This document shows positions 6,561 through 7,573 of a stretch of 7,573 nucleotides of DNA, piece by piece; position 1 is the stretch's first letter; each line of letters opens with the position of its first letter. The notes under the pieces were generated by a model. The model was not told where the DNA came from. It was given only the letters and a program-made list of their open reading frames with translations, and ran no database searches. The position numbers and the translations under genes were made by a program. Origin of the DNA: Draconibacterium orientale (GTDB lineage Bacteria > Bacteroidota > Bacteroidia > Bacteroidales > UBA1556); the NCBI GenBank assembly GCA_022736595.1, contig DZDC01000107.1:1-7573 (forward strand), given 5' to 3'.

Positions 6561-7250
6561 TTAGGCTGATTTAATCAGGCGGATGTTTTGTAAGTACTCA
6601 AAAAATCCATAGTCGATAAGGGTGCGAAAAATGAGGATAATTCCAAAAGCCACCAAAGCTAAACCCACAGATTTGTTGATGAAAATCTCTCTACGTGGCG
6701 ACAAATACTTTTTAATTTTTCCTCCCACAAAACTTTTTAGCACATCGGCAAGAAAAATGGTGATGAAACTACCGCTAAAAAAAACCACCGTACTTTCCAG
6801 AATATGACCCTGATCTGAATTTTTACCCACAAAACCCAAAGCTCCAAACCAGAAAAAGAAGAGAAAAGGGTTGGCGATATTCATAAAAAAACCTTTAAGA
6901 ACATAACTCAATGGCCCCCGTGTACGCAGGTTTACTTCATCCATATTCAGGTGTCGCATGTGCATGATATCGGGTTTTTTGGCCCAACTTACCGAACCAA
7001 AAATAATGAGAATAATACCTCCAACAAGCCCTACATACACTTTATTATTGGCATCATCAAAGAGACTTGCTCCAATTAAATAACTGATGGTCACAAGCAT
7101 TACATCACTTAAGGAAATACCTGCTGCCATGAAAATTCCATTTCTAAACCCACGGGTAATGCCGGTTTGTATAATCGCAAAAAAAGCAGGACCCAACGAA
7201 ATGGATACCAGCAATCCCAGTAGAATTCCTTGAAAAAATAGATAAACCAT
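6561..7250 (-). CDS. LysE family transporter
   Basis: A 229-residue inner-membrane protein of the LysE/RhtB superfamily, whose members export amino acids or related small molecules using the proton gradient. Six hydrophobic segments lie at about residues 4-26, 38-60, 70-90, 116-138, 152-175 and 192-212. The N-terminal signature SLGPAFFAIIQTGITRGFRNG (about 18-38) with G20-P21, followed by AAGISLSDV, and the NIANPF motif (124-129) at the start of the fourth segment are characteristic. A charged cytoplasmic loop (about 91-113) separates segments 3 and 4. Length is normal. The substrate cannot be assigned from sequence. It is the first gene of the probable three-gene unit with the MazG-like gene and udk, and a promoter lies just upstream. 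Nothing suggests truncation. Confidence 0.9.
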   Translation of the reverse strand: MVYLFFQGILLGLLVSISLGPAFFAIIQTGITRGFRNGIFMAAGISLSDVMLVTISYLIGASLFDDANNKVYVGLVGGIILIIFGSVSWAKKPDIMHMRHLNMDEVNLRTRGPLSYVLKGFFMNIANPFLFFFWFGALGFVGKNSDQGHILESTVVFFSGSFITIFLADVLKSFVGGKIKKYLSPRREIFINKSVGLALVAFGIILIFRTLIDYGFFEYLQNIRLIKSA

Positions 7251-7270
7251 TCTATATTTTTTAACTGTGA

Positions 7271-7305
7271 CAAAAATATAATTTTTTGTCTTTAGTACAT
7301 GACAA
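7271..7305 (-). promoter_or_regulatory. Candidate promoter of the lysE-mazG-udk unit
   Basis: On the - strand TATTTTTG (7278-7271) fits the TAnnTTTG -7 element and is identical to the one before the DUF2271 gene. The nearest TTG (7305-7303) is 24 bp upstream, which is longer than usual for a -33 element. The -7 element ends 20 bp before the LysE start codon. Confidence 0.42.
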
Positions 7306-7313
7306 TTTTCAAT

Positions 7314-7326
7314 TTAGACCGTCTAA
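7314..7326. promoter_or_regulatory. Operator-like palindrome TTAGAC-C-GTCTAA
   Basis: Perfect 6-bp inverted arms around a single C lie just upstream of the lysE-side promoter. This size and position suit a dimeric regulator, but no regulator gene is in the window, so the function is inferred only from position and symmetry. Confidence 0.3.
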
Positions 7327-7383
7327 GGTTGAGGTTGTATTGTTCAAGAATTGGTATTTGAAATAACCTAATAATTTAAGTGC

Positions 7384-7516
7384 CCAGTCTAAAAAGCCCT
7401 TTTACCCCTAAATCCCCTAAAGGGGACTTTTCCAAACTACTGATTTTTAGCGTTCTCCCTTTAGGGCTAGGGGCAAAAACGATAAAAATCAGTAGTTTGG
7501 AGGCTTTTTAGACTGG
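7384..7516. repeat. 133-bp imperfect nested inverted repeat
   Basis: Outer arms CCAGTCTAAAAAGCC (7384-7398) and GGCTTTTTAGACTGG (7502-7516) match over 15 of 15 bp. Inner arms 7432-7454 and 7478-7500 match at 22 of 23 positions (CCAAACTACTGATTTTTA core). On the right the two arms are separated by 1 nt. On the left they are separated by 33 nt (7399-7431) that hold CCCCTAAAGGGG-type sequence bounded by CTTTT direct repeats (7399-7403 and 7427-7431). The 23-nt central loop (7455-7477) contains CCCTTTAGGG followed by CTAGGGG, which is roughly complementary to that 33-nt segment. It could be a MITE-like element, a cruciform or a bidirectional terminator. Confidence 0.75.
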
Positions 7517-7573
7517 ACTCATTTAAATCTTTAATAATCTCTTTTCGCTCCTTGCATGAGCGGTAAAGTTCTT

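Larger units (their letters stand above)
7251..7573. other. 323-bp terminal region without a recognisable gene
   Basis: It holds the lysE-side promoter (7271-7305), the operator-like palindrome (7314-7326) and the large inverted repeat (7384-7516). Beyond that, a small hairpin, CGCTC (7546-7550) with GAGCG (7558-7562), lies close to the window edge. No tRNA, coding frame or mobile-element end was recognised. Confidence 0.55.

Overview
The window reads as chromosomal DNA from a member of the Bacteroidota. The evidence is a GLPGLI-family protein, a TonB-dependent receptor of the OMP_b-brl_3 type, a protein with a type IX secretion (T9SS) C-terminal sorting signal, and TAnnTTTG-type promoter elements. 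A T9SS cargo points towards Cytophagia, Sphingobacteriia, Chitinophagia, Saprospiria or Flavobacteriia. I cannot name a genus.

Layout from left to right. Positions 1-414 (+ strand) hold the 3' part of a BRO/Bro-N type phage antirepressor-like gene without its N-terminal domain, probably a prophage relic. Positions 415-574 are a short convergent intergenic stretch with a palindromic repeat and a weak hairpin. From 575 to 7250 every gene is on the - strand. In transcription order (right to left) they are: a LysE-family exporter (7250-6561), a MazG-like nucleotide pyrophosphohydrolase (6544-6185), uridine kinase udk (6135-5530), a hairpin terminator, a large TonB-dependent receptor (5296-2507), a GLPGLI-family protein (2477-1713), a 370-bp repeat-rich gap, and a DUF2271 domain protein with a T9SS sorting domain (1342-575). 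Positions 7251-7573 have no recognisable gene but carry the lysE-side promoter, a small operator-like palindrome and a 133-bp imperfect inverted repeat.

The genes form two probable transcription units plus a single gene. LysE-MazG-udk (gaps of 16 and 49 bp) combines a small-molecule exporter with two nucleotide-pool enzymes. TonB receptor-GLPGLI (29-bp gap) is an envelope pair that recurs in this phylum and whose cargo is not evident here. The DUF2271 protein has its own promoter and is predicted to be exported through the T9SS. All three envelope proteins carry N-terminal export signals, so 575-5296 is a small cell-surface locus.

No defence system, CRISPR array, integrase, intact insertion sequence, rRNA or tRNA gene was seen. 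The least explained features are the nested inverted repeat at the right end, the palindromic repeat family in the two left-hand gaps, and the function of the TonB receptor/GLPGLI pair.
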